Assembly (NCBI RefSeq): GCF_963676685.1
Contig: NC_092346.1
Span: 91,236,255-91,300,254, forward strand
DNA length: 64,000 nt
Direction of reading: 5' to 3'
Source: Mytilus edulis
Lineage: Eukaryota > Mollusca > Bivalvia > Mytilida > Mytilidae
The translations under genes were made by a program, and so were the position numbers. How positions within the stretch are numbered: the stretch's first letter is position 1; each line of letters starts with the position of its first letter. This document shows, in pieces, positions 33,084 to 44,400 of this stretch. The notes below the pieces were generated by a model. It did not search any database. It was not told the DNA's origin and saw nothing but the letters and a program-made list of their open reading frames with translations.

Positions 33084-33151
33084 AGTTTCGTTTCGCTAGA
33101 TAGAGTTTGCGTGATGCATTAAAATATTTGAATTCAAATCAGGCCAGTTGT

Positions 33152-34441
33152 ATGCAAACTACAGACATTAATACTAGTACTCAACAGGATCAGTGTCAAC
33201 ATTCTAATCAAAATAGTGCTTCTGCATCTTTAAAGTCAACAATAAATACTTCTGATCAACAACAAAATGACTACTGTCCTACATGTGAAAATCTTTGTAG
33301 TTCTGACGATAAGGCAGTTGAATGTGAGATCTGCAATAAATGGCTACATTATAAATGTGAAAATCTAACTGATAAGGAGGTTGACGAGATAGAAAACGAT
33401 TTAACTCTTCAATATAATTGTAACAGCTGCAAAACTTTAAAAACATTGCAATTAGATCTACTTGTTCCTCAACTAAAACATGCACCGGAAAACACTGGTA
33501 TTCGACCAACCACAAGTATTCGGTCACGTTTAGAAAGTAATGATATTTCTACAAACTTGAGTCATCCCACAGCTATGGGCTCCACTCCGCCACGTTTAAA
33601 TAACTGTAATTCATATCCTATTCCTGTGTCCATCAGTGCCACTCCAACAACAACGTGTAATAACACTAACATTTTAGAAGAGGAAATAAAACATTTAAAA
33701 TCTCAACTTGCACTAAAAGATAAGCAATTGAAAACCAAAGAATCACTCATTTGTAAACAAGATTCTGAAATAAAACTAATGAAAAAGGAATTGGCTACTA
33801 ACAGAGCCCTCACTATTAAATTAGAGCAAGATAAAAAGGATCTTGAACATTCATTATTGATTCAACAACAAAAACCCAACAATACGGTACATGAACCATC
33901 TGCATCTAATCGAGAAGATAATTCCAGATCATATGCCATGGAACAACGTGTGCGTTCATTAGAATTTGAACTACTTAAACAAGATAATAAAATTTCAAAT
34001 TTAGCTGATAAATTTATCGACTTTAAAATAGATAATGGACGTAAACAACCAAGAACAAGAAAGAAGAAACAAAAAGTGTTTAACTACCAAACTGCTGACC
34101 AGTTTAAGTATGAGAATCCTTCAAATGACTCTTGTACAAATATTTTATTTGACTCTGAACTTGAAATGCGCGATGACGAGGCAGGAGATGAACAATCGCC
34201 CAGTCATAGTATATCATATAATGAACAGTCGCCTTTTTTAGGCCATACTCGTGCGCCGAAAAGACACCTGCCACATATGAACTACTCTCCACCAAAGAAA
34301 CCAATGTACCACCCTCCTCCGACAAGACAGAGAAATCAGAATCATGTTCGTCAATCAAATGTCCTTCGACAATACCAAGTGATCCCGAGATTTCAGAATC
34401 AGAGTCAACAATCTCACCTATCGAATCAGCCAAGAATTTAA
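33152..34441 (+). CDS. LINE ORF1 with PHD finger and coiled coil
   Basis: The frame is open from 33104; the first in-frame ATG is 33152 (MQTTDINTST), giving 429 aa. Residues about 42-93 form a C4HC3 PHD finger (CPTCENLC..., CEICNKWLHYKC, CNSC). A heptad-like coiled coil follows at about 180-260 (EEEIKHLKSQLALKDKQLKT...). A basic patch (RKQPRTRKKKQK) and a Pro/Gln/Arg-rich tail come after. PHD fingers occur in ORF1 of several CR1/L2-like LINEs; the protein likely binds retroelement RNA or chromatin. ORF2 starts 8 nt after the stop in another frame. The foldback element ends 68 bp upstream and probably split the 5' UTR. Confidence 0.85.
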   Translation: MQTTDINTSTQQDQCQHSNQNSASASLKSTINTSDQQQNDYCPTCENLCSSDDKAVECEICNKWLHYKCENLTDKEVDEIENDLTLQYNCNSCKTLKTLQLDLLVPQLKHAPENTGIRPTTSIRSRLESNDISTNLSHPTAMGSTPPRLNNCNSYPIPVSISATPTTTCNNTNILEEEIKHLKSQLALKDKQLKTKESLICKQDSEIKLMKKELATNRALTIKLEQDKKDLEHSLLIQQQKPNNTVHEPSASNREDNSRSYAMEQRVRSLEFELLKQDNKISNLADKFIDFKIDNGRKQPRTRKKKQKVFNYQTADQFKYENPSNDSCTNILFDSELEMRDDEAGDEQSPSHSISYNEQSPFLGHTRAPKRHLPHMNYSPPKKPMYHPPPTRQRNQNHVRQSNVLRQYQVIPRFQNQSQQSHLSNQPRI

Positions 34442-34449
34442 CTACACAT

Positions 34450-37400
34450 ATGTTAAATATTTTATCTTTTAACATTGAAGGACTGACCTCTAATTTAGTG
34501 TATCTTTATAAACTTATTAAAAGATCAGATATCATCTTACTTCAAGAGCACTGGCTCTATAGTCATGAGAAGGATAATTTGTATTCTAATTTTATAGATT
34601 TTAACTGTCATATTAAGTGTTTTGACGATGGAATTATTGATGATGTAGTTGATAGAAAACGTGCGCATGCTGGGGTCGCAATTTGCGTAAACAATAAATA
34701 TAGTCCATATTTGGAGAAACTACCTGATGGAAGTAATAGAATTGCCGCAATACGTTTGAACTTTGAAGTACCTCTGGTGATTATTTCTGTATATTTACCT
34801 TCTCGTAGTATTAATTATAGTCGTGATGACTATCTTTCTGTATTAGACGAACTTATCGAAATTGTCACAAAATATAGAGACTCTGCTAATATTTTAATTG
34901 GTGGTGATATGAACGCCTCAATTTTCAGGAACCATCCTAGAGATAATGATTTTAAAAACTTTCTACGTAATAATAATCTACGTATTCCTGACAACTGTGT
35001 TGAGCGTAGTACATTTTATCATTTTAACAATCGTGATGAGTCACAAATTGACTATTTTATTCAGAATTTTGATATTATTAATACATACTGTACGTATAGC
35101 CGTGAATCAGCTAACACCTCTACTCATGATCCGATAATGGTATCAGTTATAACAAAAACGTCAGATAAACCAAATGCTATTCCAAAAAACAATCATTTGC
35201 AGCGTATTAACTGGAATAAGATTGATAAATGTGAATATCAGCGATTATTGGAATTAAACTTACAGTCAAAAGTAACTGAAATAGATAATCTATCAATTGA
35301 AAACTTTGATGAATTTGTGTTCTCTGCTTGTGAGATAATTACTCAAACTGCCGATTCGCTCCAACCTCCGAAAAGTAGAAAACGTGGGAAAAATAATAGA
35401 TGCTGGACTCCGAATATGACTGAAATTTTAAACCGTAGTAAATATCATTATTGGATGTGGAGACAAGAGGGAACATCAGATAAACTAAGCATTCATTATC
35501 AACAAATGAGAATACTTAAAAAGAAACTTAGATCAGAACAAAGGAAAATAGAATCTGCTAAGAGACAGTCTAAATTTACTGAAATTATGTCACTATCTGA
35601 CAGAAATGATAAAAATTTCTATACTTTAATTAACAACCAGCGTAACTTGCGCTCTTCTGTGACATCTATTTTAAAATATGACAATAAAATAATAAATACT
35701 GAGGAAGAAATTTTAGATACCTGGGCTTCATATTACGAAAAGTTAGCTACCCCGGTCGATAACCCGGACTTTGATGATACATATAAACTTATTGTGGAAC
35801 AGGACATATTAGCCTTGACCGATACTTATACTAATAATAGAGATACTCTGGCCCCAGTCTCAGAAAAGGAGGTGGTACAAATTATTAATTCACTTAAGAA
35901 TGGAAAGGCACCTGATGCCTCTAGAGTAACTTGTGAACATTTAAAATTTGGTGGAAAAACTCTCTCTTATGTTTTAACATCTATTATAACATTCTCATTT
36001 TCAAATCATATTATCCCAACTGTATTTAAAAATGGACTTGCTTGTCCTGTTTTCAAGAAAAAGGGGAAACCGAAAGAGGATCCTGGTTCCTACAGGAAAA
36101 TTACTATTACTAATCCCGTTGGGAAATTAACAGAAAAATTACATCTTGTCAGGAATAAGGACAATATTTCCAATATACAAAGTCCGTTACAGAAAGGGTT
36201 TACTCAAGGTGAAATACCGCTTGTTGCTGCGCTTATTCTTACTGAATTACATACTGAGGCTAAAGAGAATGGGAATCCACTAATTATTGCACTCACTGAT
36301 GCTAAAAGTGCTTTCGATGTAGTTTGGCATGATGGTCTTCTTCGTGAAATGAATAAAGCTGGACTTTGCGGTGACAATTGGCTTCTCTTTAAGGACTGGT
36401 ATAATGGGCTGAACTCTAATATCAAATGGCAAGGACAAACGTCCAGAACATTCCTGGAATCTCAAGGTGTCCGACAGGGTGGTGTCTGGTCCCCAACCGC
36501 TTATAAGATTTTCATAAACTCTCTTCTCACTACACTCGAAACCTATCGTTTAGGTTCTCATATTGGCTCAATCTACGTAGGAGTTCCGACAGTCGCAGAT
36601 GATGTCACCTTAGTTTCAAACTGTCCATACGAAATACAGTCTATGTTAGATTTACAAACTTTTCATGCTAATAAATATCGTTATCTTATTAGTAGTCAAA
36701 AATCATGTGTATTAAACTATAGATGTGCTGACTCTTTCGATTGGTCTATTAACGGTGAAATTTTGGATACTCCGGAAAACGCTGTTCATCTCGGTATTAA
36801 ACGTGATAAACTTTCCCGTTTAGGCACTAAAGAAGTTGTCCCTGGTCGCATTCAACTAGCCAGACAGACTGTCTACTCACTGATGGGTGCTGGACTTTAT
36901 GGACTAAATGGAGTCAACCCTAAGGTTTCACTTCATCTTATCCGCTGCTACGTGATTCCCAGGCTTTTATATGGACTTGAGGTCATACTGCTTTCAAAAA
37001 CAGACATTAGTAATCTTACAATATATTTTGTGAAACTTTTAAAACGTATTCAACATTTACCGGACCGTACAGCAAATTCTGCAGTTCTACTATTAATTGG
37101 ACAAATTCCTATTGAAGCAGAAATCCACAAAAGAATCCTTGGTATTTTTAGAAACATTATTGATAATGATAACTCTGTCGAACGTGACTTAGCATTCCGT
37201 CAACTTGCAATGAAAACCGAGTCATCAAACAGCTGGTTTCGTAAAGTAGTTACAATTACAGAATTATATGATCTGCCGTCACCTCATGATCTACTTGTCA
37301 ACCCTCCTTCAAAGTCAAAATGGAAAAAACTGGTTAACTCCTTAGTAAACTACTACTGGATAACTAAACTAAAATCTGAAGCGTCAGAAAAATCATCTTT

Positions 37401-37866
37401 AAACCTTTTAAACTATACTGATGCTGAATTTGGAAGCATTCATTCTATTTGGAATACTTGTGGATCTGAACCTTACTCTACCTTACGTGCCTGTATCAAA
37501 TCTAAGTTAGCATGTAACACTTATACTCTTCAATGTGATAAGTCTAAATTTAGTAAACGACAAATTAGTGCAATCTGTCCGCTATGTGGAATTGAGGATG
37601 AGAACCGGTTACATTTTATCTTGAGATGCAGTAGTTTAGATAATGTGAGAAACAGTTTTATACAGAGTCTAAAAACTTTTATTAAAGATGTTGTAACTAC
37701 TAATCTTTATGATGAACTATTTTGTTCCGAAATCAACACTTTACAGTTAATTATAGACTGCAGTGTATTTCATTTTCTGTCCAGAGGCGATGTTTTTAAA
37801 GTGGAATGTATTACTAGAGGACTATGTTTTAAGTTACATCAGGTGCGATCGAACTTATTGAGGTAG
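34450..37866 (+). CDS. LINE ORF2: endonuclease-reverse transcriptase
   Basis: 1138 aa, uninterrupted. The N-terminus is an APE-type endonuclease (NILSFNIEGL, LQEHWLY about 35, GGDMNAS about 152, SQIDYF, STHDPIM). The reverse transcriptase runs from about 470 (SLKNGKAPDASRVTCEHL) through GSYRKITITNPVGK, ALTDAKSAFDVVWHDGLL and GVRQGGVWSP to the catalytic VADDV at about 715. The C-terminus has a CCHC-like knuckle (CPLCGIEDENRLHFILRC, about 1042). It nicks target DNA and primes cDNA synthesis. The catalytic box is VADD instead of the common FADD, which is tolerated in non-LTR families. Together with ORF1 the copy looks coding-competent, hence young. Exact clade not determined. Confidence 0.93.
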   Translation: MLNILSFNIEGLTSNLVYLYKLIKRSDIILLQEHWLYSHEKDNLYSNFIDFNCHIKCFDDGIIDDVVDRKRAHAGVAICVNNKYSPYLEKLPDGSNRIAAIRLNFEVPLVIISVYLPSRSINYSRDDYLSVLDELIEIVTKYRDSANILIGGDMNASIFRNHPRDNDFKNFLRNNNLRIPDNCVERSTFYHFNNRDESQIDYFIQNFDIINTYCTYSRESANTSTHDPIMVSVITKTSDKPNAIPKNNHLQRINWNKIDKCEYQRLLELNLQSKVTEIDNLSIENFDEFVFSACEIITQTADSLQPPKSRKRGKNNRCWTPNMTEILNRSKYHYWMWRQEGTSDKLSIHYQQMRILKKKLRSEQRKIESAKRQSKFTEIMSLSDRNDKNFYTLINNQRNLRSSVTSILKYDNKIINTEEEILDTWASYYEKLATPVDNPDFDDTYKLIVEQDILALTDTYTNNRDTLAPVSEKEVVQIINSLKNGKAPDASRVTCEHLKFGGKTLSYVLTSIITFSFSNHIIPTVFKNGLACPVFKKKGKPKEDPGSYRKITITNPVGKLTEKLHLVRNKDNISNIQSPLQKGFTQGEIPLVAALILTELHTEAKENGNPLIIALTDAKSAFDVVWHDGLLREMNKAGLCGDNWLLFKDWYNGLNSNIKWQGQTSRTFLESQGVRQGGVWSPTAYKIFINSLLTTLETYRLGSHIGSIYVGVPTVADDVTLVSNCPYEIQSMLDLQTFHANKYRYLISSQKSCVLNYRCADSFDWSINGEILDTPENAVHLGIKRDKLSRLGTKEVVPGRIQLARQTVYSLMGAGLYGLNGVNPKVSLHLIRCYVIPRLLYGLEVILLSKTDISNLTIYFVKLLKRIQHLPDRTANSAVLLLIGQIPIEAEIHKRILGIFRNIIDNDNSVERDLAFRQLAMKTESSNSWFRKVVTITELYDLPSPHDLLVNPPSKSKWKKLVNSLVNYYWITKLKSEASEKSSLNLLNYTDAEFGSIHSIWNTCGSEPYSTLRACIKSKLACNTYTLQCDKSKFSKRQISAICPLCGIEDENRLHFILRCSSLDNVRNSFIQSLKTFIKDVVTTNLYDELFCSEINTLQLIIDCSVFHFLSRGDVFKVECITRGLCFKLHQVRSNLLR

Positions 37867-38219
37867 TACTAATAAATTAATATCAAACAGCTTAATGAAT
37901 AAGTGTGCAAATGTGACAATTGATAATTTGAAATGGAGCAACGAACATTTTAGAGTCCAATGACTTGCGCTCCAGTTTCGGTCATGTATATATTCATGGG
38001 ATGTATTTATTCTCGTGTGTAAATAGAGGTGGTGGTTAATGTGTATAAACAATCAAAACTAGTGCATTGGATTAACTGACAATATATATACGTATGATAT
38101 TCACACTGAAAAGTGGGTCGTCTGATATAGGCGGAACAGTACAGACTAAAGTAAAAGTAATTAACCAATATGTCAGCGCCCATGAAACTGTAAACAAACA
38201 TTTTGGTATATATCCGAAA
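37867..38219. other. LINE 3' end and PAXX upstream region
   Basis: Holds the LINE 3' UTR, whose end I cannot fix, and the presumptive PAXX promoter. An open frame upstream of the PAXX ATG (from 38094) has no family resemblance. Confidence 0.45.
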
Positions 38220-38449
38220 ATGACAAGTTTGAAGAATCTTGTGACTGAATCAAAAGTAGAGAGTCTACATGCAGTAGTGGAAAATGGTAAACAAGAATTT
38301 GTTTGCTTTACCAGACTTGCTACAAACTGGATTATATGTATAACTGATGGATCGGAAATGTACAGAACAGAACTTGATGCTGAAGAGTTAGAATCTTGTA
38401 GAGAACTGGCTGAGATCAGTTCGATGGATACATATCTTGCAAGAATAAG
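38220..38449 (+). CDS. PAXX: PAXX exon 1
   Basis: Encodes MTSLKNLVTESKVESLHAVV up to TYLARI plus two bases of Arg; most of the head domain. Donor AG|GTAAAT. Confidence 0.88.
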
Positions 38450-41400
38450 GTAAATGTTTGTCCTTTTTATTTCTGGCCCACATAGCCCAGAAGCCTGAAA
38501 ACGATAAAATTGGCCTTCTGTAGACTGTCATAAAATTGAGAAAGGAAATGGGGAATGTGTCAAAGCGACAACCCGACCATACATGTAGAGCAGACAACAG
38601 CCGAAGGCCACCAATGTGGCATAGATTCCACTCCCCCACAGCAAAGCACTTTTGTAGTCCTATAACATATGACCTTGGGGGCATTATTTACTATTTCTAT
38701 TTACTGTTCTGATACATTTTTTTGTATTATAAATGTGCCACCCGATTCGCATTCAAAAAAAAAAATGAAAATATCAGTATAAAAACGTTGAAAAATGAAT
38801 AACTTCGGAATGTGAAGTCACATTTTATAGGACTAAACACTTTTGTAGTCCACCTGTTACCGTATTTTCAAGTTCAACCTTTTTAGCCGTATAAAGATGT
38901 CTTGTATTGGTAATATGGTTTTCGAACTATTATTTATAGTAATTATAATGTAAACCTCATTATAATATCATAGAGTAGAATAAGATGCTTTATTTTGAAA
39001 ATAAGGACAATAGCTAAATTAAAGACAGCTTAGCATGTTAGAGTAGTCCCATATTATATGAACTCGGGGGCATTATTTTTTATTTCCATTTCCTTTAAAC
39101 TGATTTTGCTATTTTTCTTCTTTTTTTTTTTTATCAATGTGCCACCCGAATTAGATATGATATAGTGATTAGTACTAGTGAAATTGTTGATATCATAAAA
39201 ACGATAAATCCAAAAAAAGCGTCAGGCCCGGATGTCATTAGTCATAAGATGCTTAAAATTTGTCCCGAAAAAATTGTAATTCCATTATGTATTATATTTA
39301 ATAAATCCTTGCATCAGTGCAAATATCCTTCCAGCTGGAAAATTGCAAATGTTATAGCCTTATTTAAAAAGGGGGATAGTTCATTACCTTCCAATTATAG
39401 ACCTATATCACTCATAAGTTGCATAGGCAAAGTCATGGAACGTGTTGTATATAAATATGTTTACAACCACTTACAAAGATTTAAATTAATTTATGAGTAT
39501 CAATCGGGTTTTCTTCCTAAATGTTCAACGGTTCACCAACTGTTAGAAATATATAATTGCATATTGAACTCGCTTGAAAAGAAAGAGATAAGTTGTTTTG
39601 TTTTTTGCGATTTCTCTAGAGCCTTTGATAAAGTTTGGCATGATGGTTTATTACATAAAATGAAGGCTTATGGTATAAATGGAAATCTGTTAAAATGGTT
39701 TAGAAGCTACTTAAGTGATAGAAAACAAAGGGTGGTTATCAAGCAATCTTCTTCAAAACTTTGCAGTATTTCAGCTGGAGTTCCTCAAGGGTCGGTCCTT
39801 GGACCATTACTTTTTATAATATATATTAATGATATTGCAGAAAGACTTATTTCTCTGTGCAGACTCTTCGCAGATGACACATCGTTCAGCTGTGCGGATC
39901 GTGATGCTTTTCAGATAGAAACTGTGATAAACCATGATCTAGAAAAGCTGAACGAATGGTCCAAAAAATGGTTAATGTCTTTTAATCCAGATAAAACAGA
40001 AATTATGTTATTTTCTAATGTTGAAACCCCAGAAATGAACTTTATATTCAATGATAAAAATATACCTATTACAAATATTCATAAACATTTAGGGGTTACA
40101 TTTAGCAATGATGCTAAATGGAATGCACACGTTGATAATATTATCTTAAGCACGTCTAAACATATAAATATGCTAAGGAAGTTGAAATATAAACTGAGCA
40201 GGAAAAATTTAGAAAAACTCTATTTAGTTTTTATAAGACCTTTATTTGAGTATGCAAGTGAGGTTTGGGATAATATTGGGGTAGGTTATGTCAATAAACT
40301 GGAGCAATTACAGCTCCAAGCTGCTAGGATAGTTACGGGGTTACCTATATTCACAAGCTCAAGGATTATTTATGAAGAACTTGGATGGGAAACATTAGCT
40401 GAAAGAAGAGAGAGAAGAAAAATCCAAATGTTTTATAATATTCAAAATAATAATGTTCCAGAATATTTGTCAAATTTAATTCCTCAAAAAATACAAAGTA
40501 TGACGGTCTATCCTCTACGTAATGGAAATGACATCATTATTCCATTCTGCAGACTAGCATTAACTAATGATTCTTTTATTCCATCAACCATACGTCTTTG
40601 GAATAATCTTGAGGATTCAACTCGTGATGTGGAATCAATTAATAAATTTAAAACTGAACTAAAAAACCGTTATCCTCAGAGTAATATATTTGTACCGAAG
40701 CAATATGAATTTGGAAATCGAAAATTGAATATAATTCTCACCCAACTTCGATGTTTTGCATCATCCTTAAACTATGATCTATATAGGGTCAATATTATTT
40801 CTGACCCTTCCTGCCGCTGTGGTGTTAATCGTGAAGATTCCTATCATTTCTTTTTTAAATGTATATTATATTCAGACATACGAAATAAAATGTATGAAAG
40901 TCTGCGCTGGCTTCCAAATGATTGTAAAATTAACATAGAACTACTTACCTCGGGTAGTTGTCTTCTTTCTCTAGAGCAAAACCAAACCATTTTCAAAAAT
41001 GTCTTTGAGTTTATTAAAAGTTCGGAAAGATTTCAAATTGTCTAGGTAGCAAACCATGATCGCACACACATCATCATCTAAGTAAAATTTCTTCTCCCCT
41101 TTTTTGTCCTTTTTATTTTTTCGTTTTTTTTTTGTTGTTTTTTTTTTTTGATGTTTTTTTTTTTTTGTTGTTTTTTTTTTTTTTTATTATTATTTGTTTT
41201 TTTTTTGTTTTTTTTTGTGTTTCTGTTTTCTAAATAATGATTTATATATTTTTATTTTTGATTTTTTTTTTCTGTATTATTATTGTTTTCTTTTTCTTCA
41301 ATTTTCCGTCTTTTGATCCATATTTATATATATATTTACTAAATAGATATACCATTCTATACATGCATGCTCATACATATATTTTTGTATTATATTGCTA

Positions 41401-44400
41401 TAAATGTTAAATGGAGAAGACTTCATAAGTCTGTTTGACTTGTGTCTTATCCAATTTGTACTTTAACAAATAAAATATGTTTAAACTAAAACCCGAATTA
41501 GACAGAAAATAAACTAGAGGCTCTCAAGAGCCTGTATCGCTCACCTGATTCTACTTGGGTTTTTGAAATCATATGAAAAAATATAAAATTTGGCTAAAAG
41601 TGACAACACAACCTCATTGATAAGGAAAGGAACATGTTTAATTTCATTCAAAAGTCCCCCACTGGCGGCCATCTTGGATGGCGGATCGGCTACAAAGTAA
41701 CAACACTTGGTCAGCACCTCATAAGGAACATTCATGCCATGTTTAGTTTTATTCCATTCAGTGGTTCTCTAAAAGAAGTCATTTGTATGCATTTCCAATA
41801 GGGTCCTATGTTAAACTAAGTCCCTGCTGGCGGCCATCTTGGATAATGGATCGGCTACAAAGTAACAACACTTGGTCAGCACCACATTAGGAACATTCAT
41901 GCCATGTTTGATTTCATTCCATTCAGTGGTTCTCTAAAAGAAGTCATTTGCATGCATTTCCCATAGGGTCCTATGTTAAACTAAGTCCCATGCTGGCGGC
42001 CATCTTGGATGATGGATGGGCTACAAAGAAACAACACATGGTCAGAACGGCATAAGGAACATTCATGCAATGTTTGGTTTCATTACATTCAGTTGTTCTC
42101 TAAAAGAAGTCATTTGTATGCATTTCCCTTAGGGTCCTATGTTAAACTAAGTCCCCCGCTGGCGTCCATCTTGGATAATGGATCGGCTACAAAGTAACAA
42201 CACTTGGTCAGCACCACATTAGGAACATTCATGCCATGTTTGATTTCATTCCATTCAGTGGTTCTCTAAAAGAAGTCATTTGTATGCATTTCCCATAGGG
42301 TCCTATGTTAAACTAAGTCCCCCGCTGGCGGCCATCTTGGATGATGGATTGGCTTCAAAGTAACAACACTTGGTCAGCACTCCATAAGGAACATTCATGC
42401 TATGTTTGGTTTCATTCCATTTAGTGGTTCTCTAGAAGAAGTCATTTGTATGCATTTTCCCATAGGGTCCTATGTTAAACTAAGTCCCCCGCTGGCGGCC
42501 ATCTTGGATGATGGATCGGCTACAAAGTAACAACACTTAGTCAGCACTCCATAAGGAACATTCATGCTATGTTTGGTTTCATTCCATTTAGTGGTTCTCT
42601 AGAAGAAGTCATTTGTATGCATTTCCCATAGGGTCCTATGTTAAACTAAATCCCCCGCTGGCGGCCATCTTGGATGATGGATCGGCTACAAAGTAACAAC
42701 ACTTGGTCAGCACCCCATAAGGAACATTCATGCTATGTTTGGTTTTATTCCATTCAGTGGTTCTCTAAAAGAAGTCATTTGTATGCATTTCCCATAGGGT
42801 CCTATGTTAAACTAAGTTCCCGGCTGGCGGCCATCTTGGATGATGGATCGGCAACAAAGTAACAACACTTGGTCAGCACCTCATAAGGAACATTCATGCC
42901 ATGTTTGGTTTCATTCCATTCAGTGGTTCTCTAGAGGAAGTCATTTGTATGCATTTCCCATAGGGTCCTATGTTAAACTAAGTCCCCCACTGGCGGCCAT
43001 CTTGGATGATGGATCGGCAACAAAGTAACAACACTTGGTCAGCACCTCATAAGGAACATTCATGCCATGTTTGGTTTCATTCAATTCAGTGGTTCTCTAA
43101 AAGAAGTCATTTGTATGCATTTCCCATAGGGTCCTATGTTAAACTAAGTCCCCTGCTGGCGGCCATCTTGGATGATGGATCGGCTACAAAGTAACAACAC
43201 TTGGTCAGCACCCCATAAGGAACATTCATGCTATGTTTGGTTTCATTCCATTCAGTGGTTCTCTAAAAGAAGTCATTTGTATGCATTTCCCATAGGGTCC
43301 TATGTTAAACTAAGTCCCCGGCTAGCAGCCATCTTGGATGATGGATCGGCAACAAAGTAACAACACTTGGTCAGTACCTCATAAGGAACATTCATGCCAT
43401 GTTTGGTTTCATTCCATTCAGTGGTTCTCTAAAAGAAGTCATTTGTATGCATTTCCCATAGGGTCCTATGTTAAACTAAGTCCCCCGCTGGCGGCCATCT
43501 TGGATGATGGATCGGCTACAAAGTAACAACACTTGGTCAGCACCTCATAAGGAACATTCATGCCATGTTTGGTTCCATTCCATTCAGTGGTTCTCTAGAA
43601 GAAGTTCAAAATGTAAATTGTTAACGACGACGACGACGGACGACGACGACGGACGACGACGACGACGGACGACGGACGCCAAGTGGTGAGAAAAGCTCAC
43701 TTGGCCCTTCGGGCCAGGTGAGCTAAAAATGAAAATATCAGCATGCAAACGTTAAATAGTGATAATGCGAAGGCATATATTATAGGACTAGTTAGAGTAG
43801 TGCTTAAGCCTTAAGTATTATATGGACTATTTGACTTTCGAGGGGGGGGAGGGTGTTAATACTCTGGCCTATTCAGTTGCAGAATATTGCAGAATAGAAT
43901 ATTCTAGCTTCATGTCCTATATTCTTTTCAACATGTTCAAGTGATGAAAAAAAAATAGTCTTGCTTTCGCTTTGGATTGACTGAAAAAAATATTCTTGAC
44001 CGGTTTGTACATGTATTATATAAAAAAAATCTAGCTTGACATGAATAAAAAAACGCAACCCCCCCCCCCTTCCAAGTTAATTGATGTAAGGCATAGACCA
44101 TTGTCATGTACATATATACCATCTTGCATTCACTAAAAGGGACATTGTCAAATTCATGTTCACTGAAATGACTAAAATTCTCATAGTATATTTATAACTT
44201 ACTAAACGTATATCCAAATCACAAAAAGTCTGACTTAAACAATTAACAATGCATGGAGTCAGCATTTCTTGTGTATTTTAGTTCAGATTACATCTCTTGA
44301 GGTTGAACTCTAAAGACTGCCGACGGTAATATAACCAGATAAAGATATAAACATAAATATAAATACTTGTACATATTGCGACTTTGTGCAATTGGACTTT

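Noticed and set aside
33104..33151. Start of LINE ORF1 at the non-ATG codon 33107
   Set aside because: The first in-frame ATG is 33152; the upstream codons are more likely 5' UTR that happens to be open.
38094..38219. N-terminal extension of PAXX from the ATG at 38094
   Set aside because: The 42 extra residues have no PAXX resemblance, and the product from 38220 already has the usual family length.
41645..43600. Regularly spaced direct repeats resembling a CRISPR array
   Set aside because: Units are contiguous 166-bp copies with no unique spacers, in a eukaryotic intron.
42009..43689. Seven nearly identical 61-62 aa ORFs in a row
   Set aside because: They are the 166-bp repeat read in one frame; no start context, domain or codon conservation apart from the DNA repeat.
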